A DNA stretch of 8,376 nt, from contig JBBISE010000158.1 in assembly GCA_037441445.1 (NCBI GenBank), forward strand, positions 1 to 8,376. Reading direction: 5' to 3'. Below are positions 8,323 to 8,376 of this stretch, in pieces (within the stretch, counting starts at the first letter, position 1; the number at the start of each line of letters is the position of its first letter). The stretch is from JAAYQU01 sp037441445 (GTDB lineage: Bacteria > Bacteroidota > Bacteroidia > Bacteroidales > Salinivirgaceae). The notes beneath the pieces were generated by a model. The model did not search any database. It was given only the letters and a program-made list of their open reading frames with translations, and was not told the DNA's origin. A program made the translations under genes and the position numbers.

Positions 8323-8376
8323 TTAGCTGTAAAGTTTCACCACGTTGTTGGGTGTAAAGTTTAAGATTTCCCGACT
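8323..8376 (-). CDS. Possible C-terminal end of an unidentified upstream gene (partial)
   Basis: Reading the minus strand from the right edge, one frame gives SREILNFTPNNVVKLYS followed by TAA at 8323-8325. A second frame meets a stop within five codons; the third stays open to a TGA just before the -7 element. The peptide reads like an ordinary globular C-terminus, and the stop sits about 125 bp before ruvA in the same orientation, as expected for a preceding gene. Seventeen residues are too few to assign a family. The TGTAAAGTTT direct repeat inside this stretch (8328-8337 and 8353-8362) is read in different frames, which slightly weakens the coding call. Confidence 0.3.
   Translation of the reverse strand, partial: SREILNFTPNNVVKLYS

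Noticed and set aside
1..8376. CRISPR arrays, tRNA/rRNA genes, insertion sequences
   Set aside because: No repeat-spacer periodicity, cloverleaf, rRNA-like stretch, transposase or terminal inverted repeats were seen; nearly all of the window is two intact genes.

Overview
The window reads as part of a Bacteroidota chromosome, probably from the Bacteroidales/Marinilabiliales side of the phylum (order inferred, not proven). Three things point there: a full-length SprA, the outer-membrane translocon of the type IX secretion system (T9SS), which is known only from the Bacteroidota and close relatives; a TAnnTTTG promoter element of the kind used by the Bacteroidota primary sigma factor; and no Shine-Dalgarno sequence before ruvA.

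All confidently called genes lie on the minus strand, so transcription runs from high to low coordinates. At the right edge (8323-8376) there may be the last 17 codons of an unidentified gene. A gap of about 125 bp follows, with a good -7 element at 8229-8236. Next come ruvA (7607-8197) and, 19 bp further on if a TTG start is used, sprA (160-7587), which fills about 89% of the window. With the alternative ATG start at 7647 the two genes would overlap by 41 bp. Either way they look like one transcription unit. The last 159 bp (1-159) lie downstream of sprA. They hold no gene I can identify, but have a GC-rich stretch, an 8-A tract just after possible start codons, and an open frame running off the window.

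The two proteins do unrelated jobs. RuvA binds Holliday junctions and positions the RuvB motor during recombinational repair. SprA is a giant outer-membrane beta-barrel through which folded T9SS cargo reaches the cell surface. From memory, ruvA-sprA adjacency recurs in Bacteroidota, so it looks like conserved gene order and not evidence of a shared pathway. Both proteins look complete: no internal stops, frameshifts or missing hallmark motifs were seen. I found no mobile elements, CRISPR arrays, tRNA or rRNA genes, and no convincing previously undescribed system. The points most worth a second look are the start of sprA, the 3' flank with its poly-A tract, two EF-hand-like loops in SprA, and a charged soluble-looking insertion in the SprA barrel.
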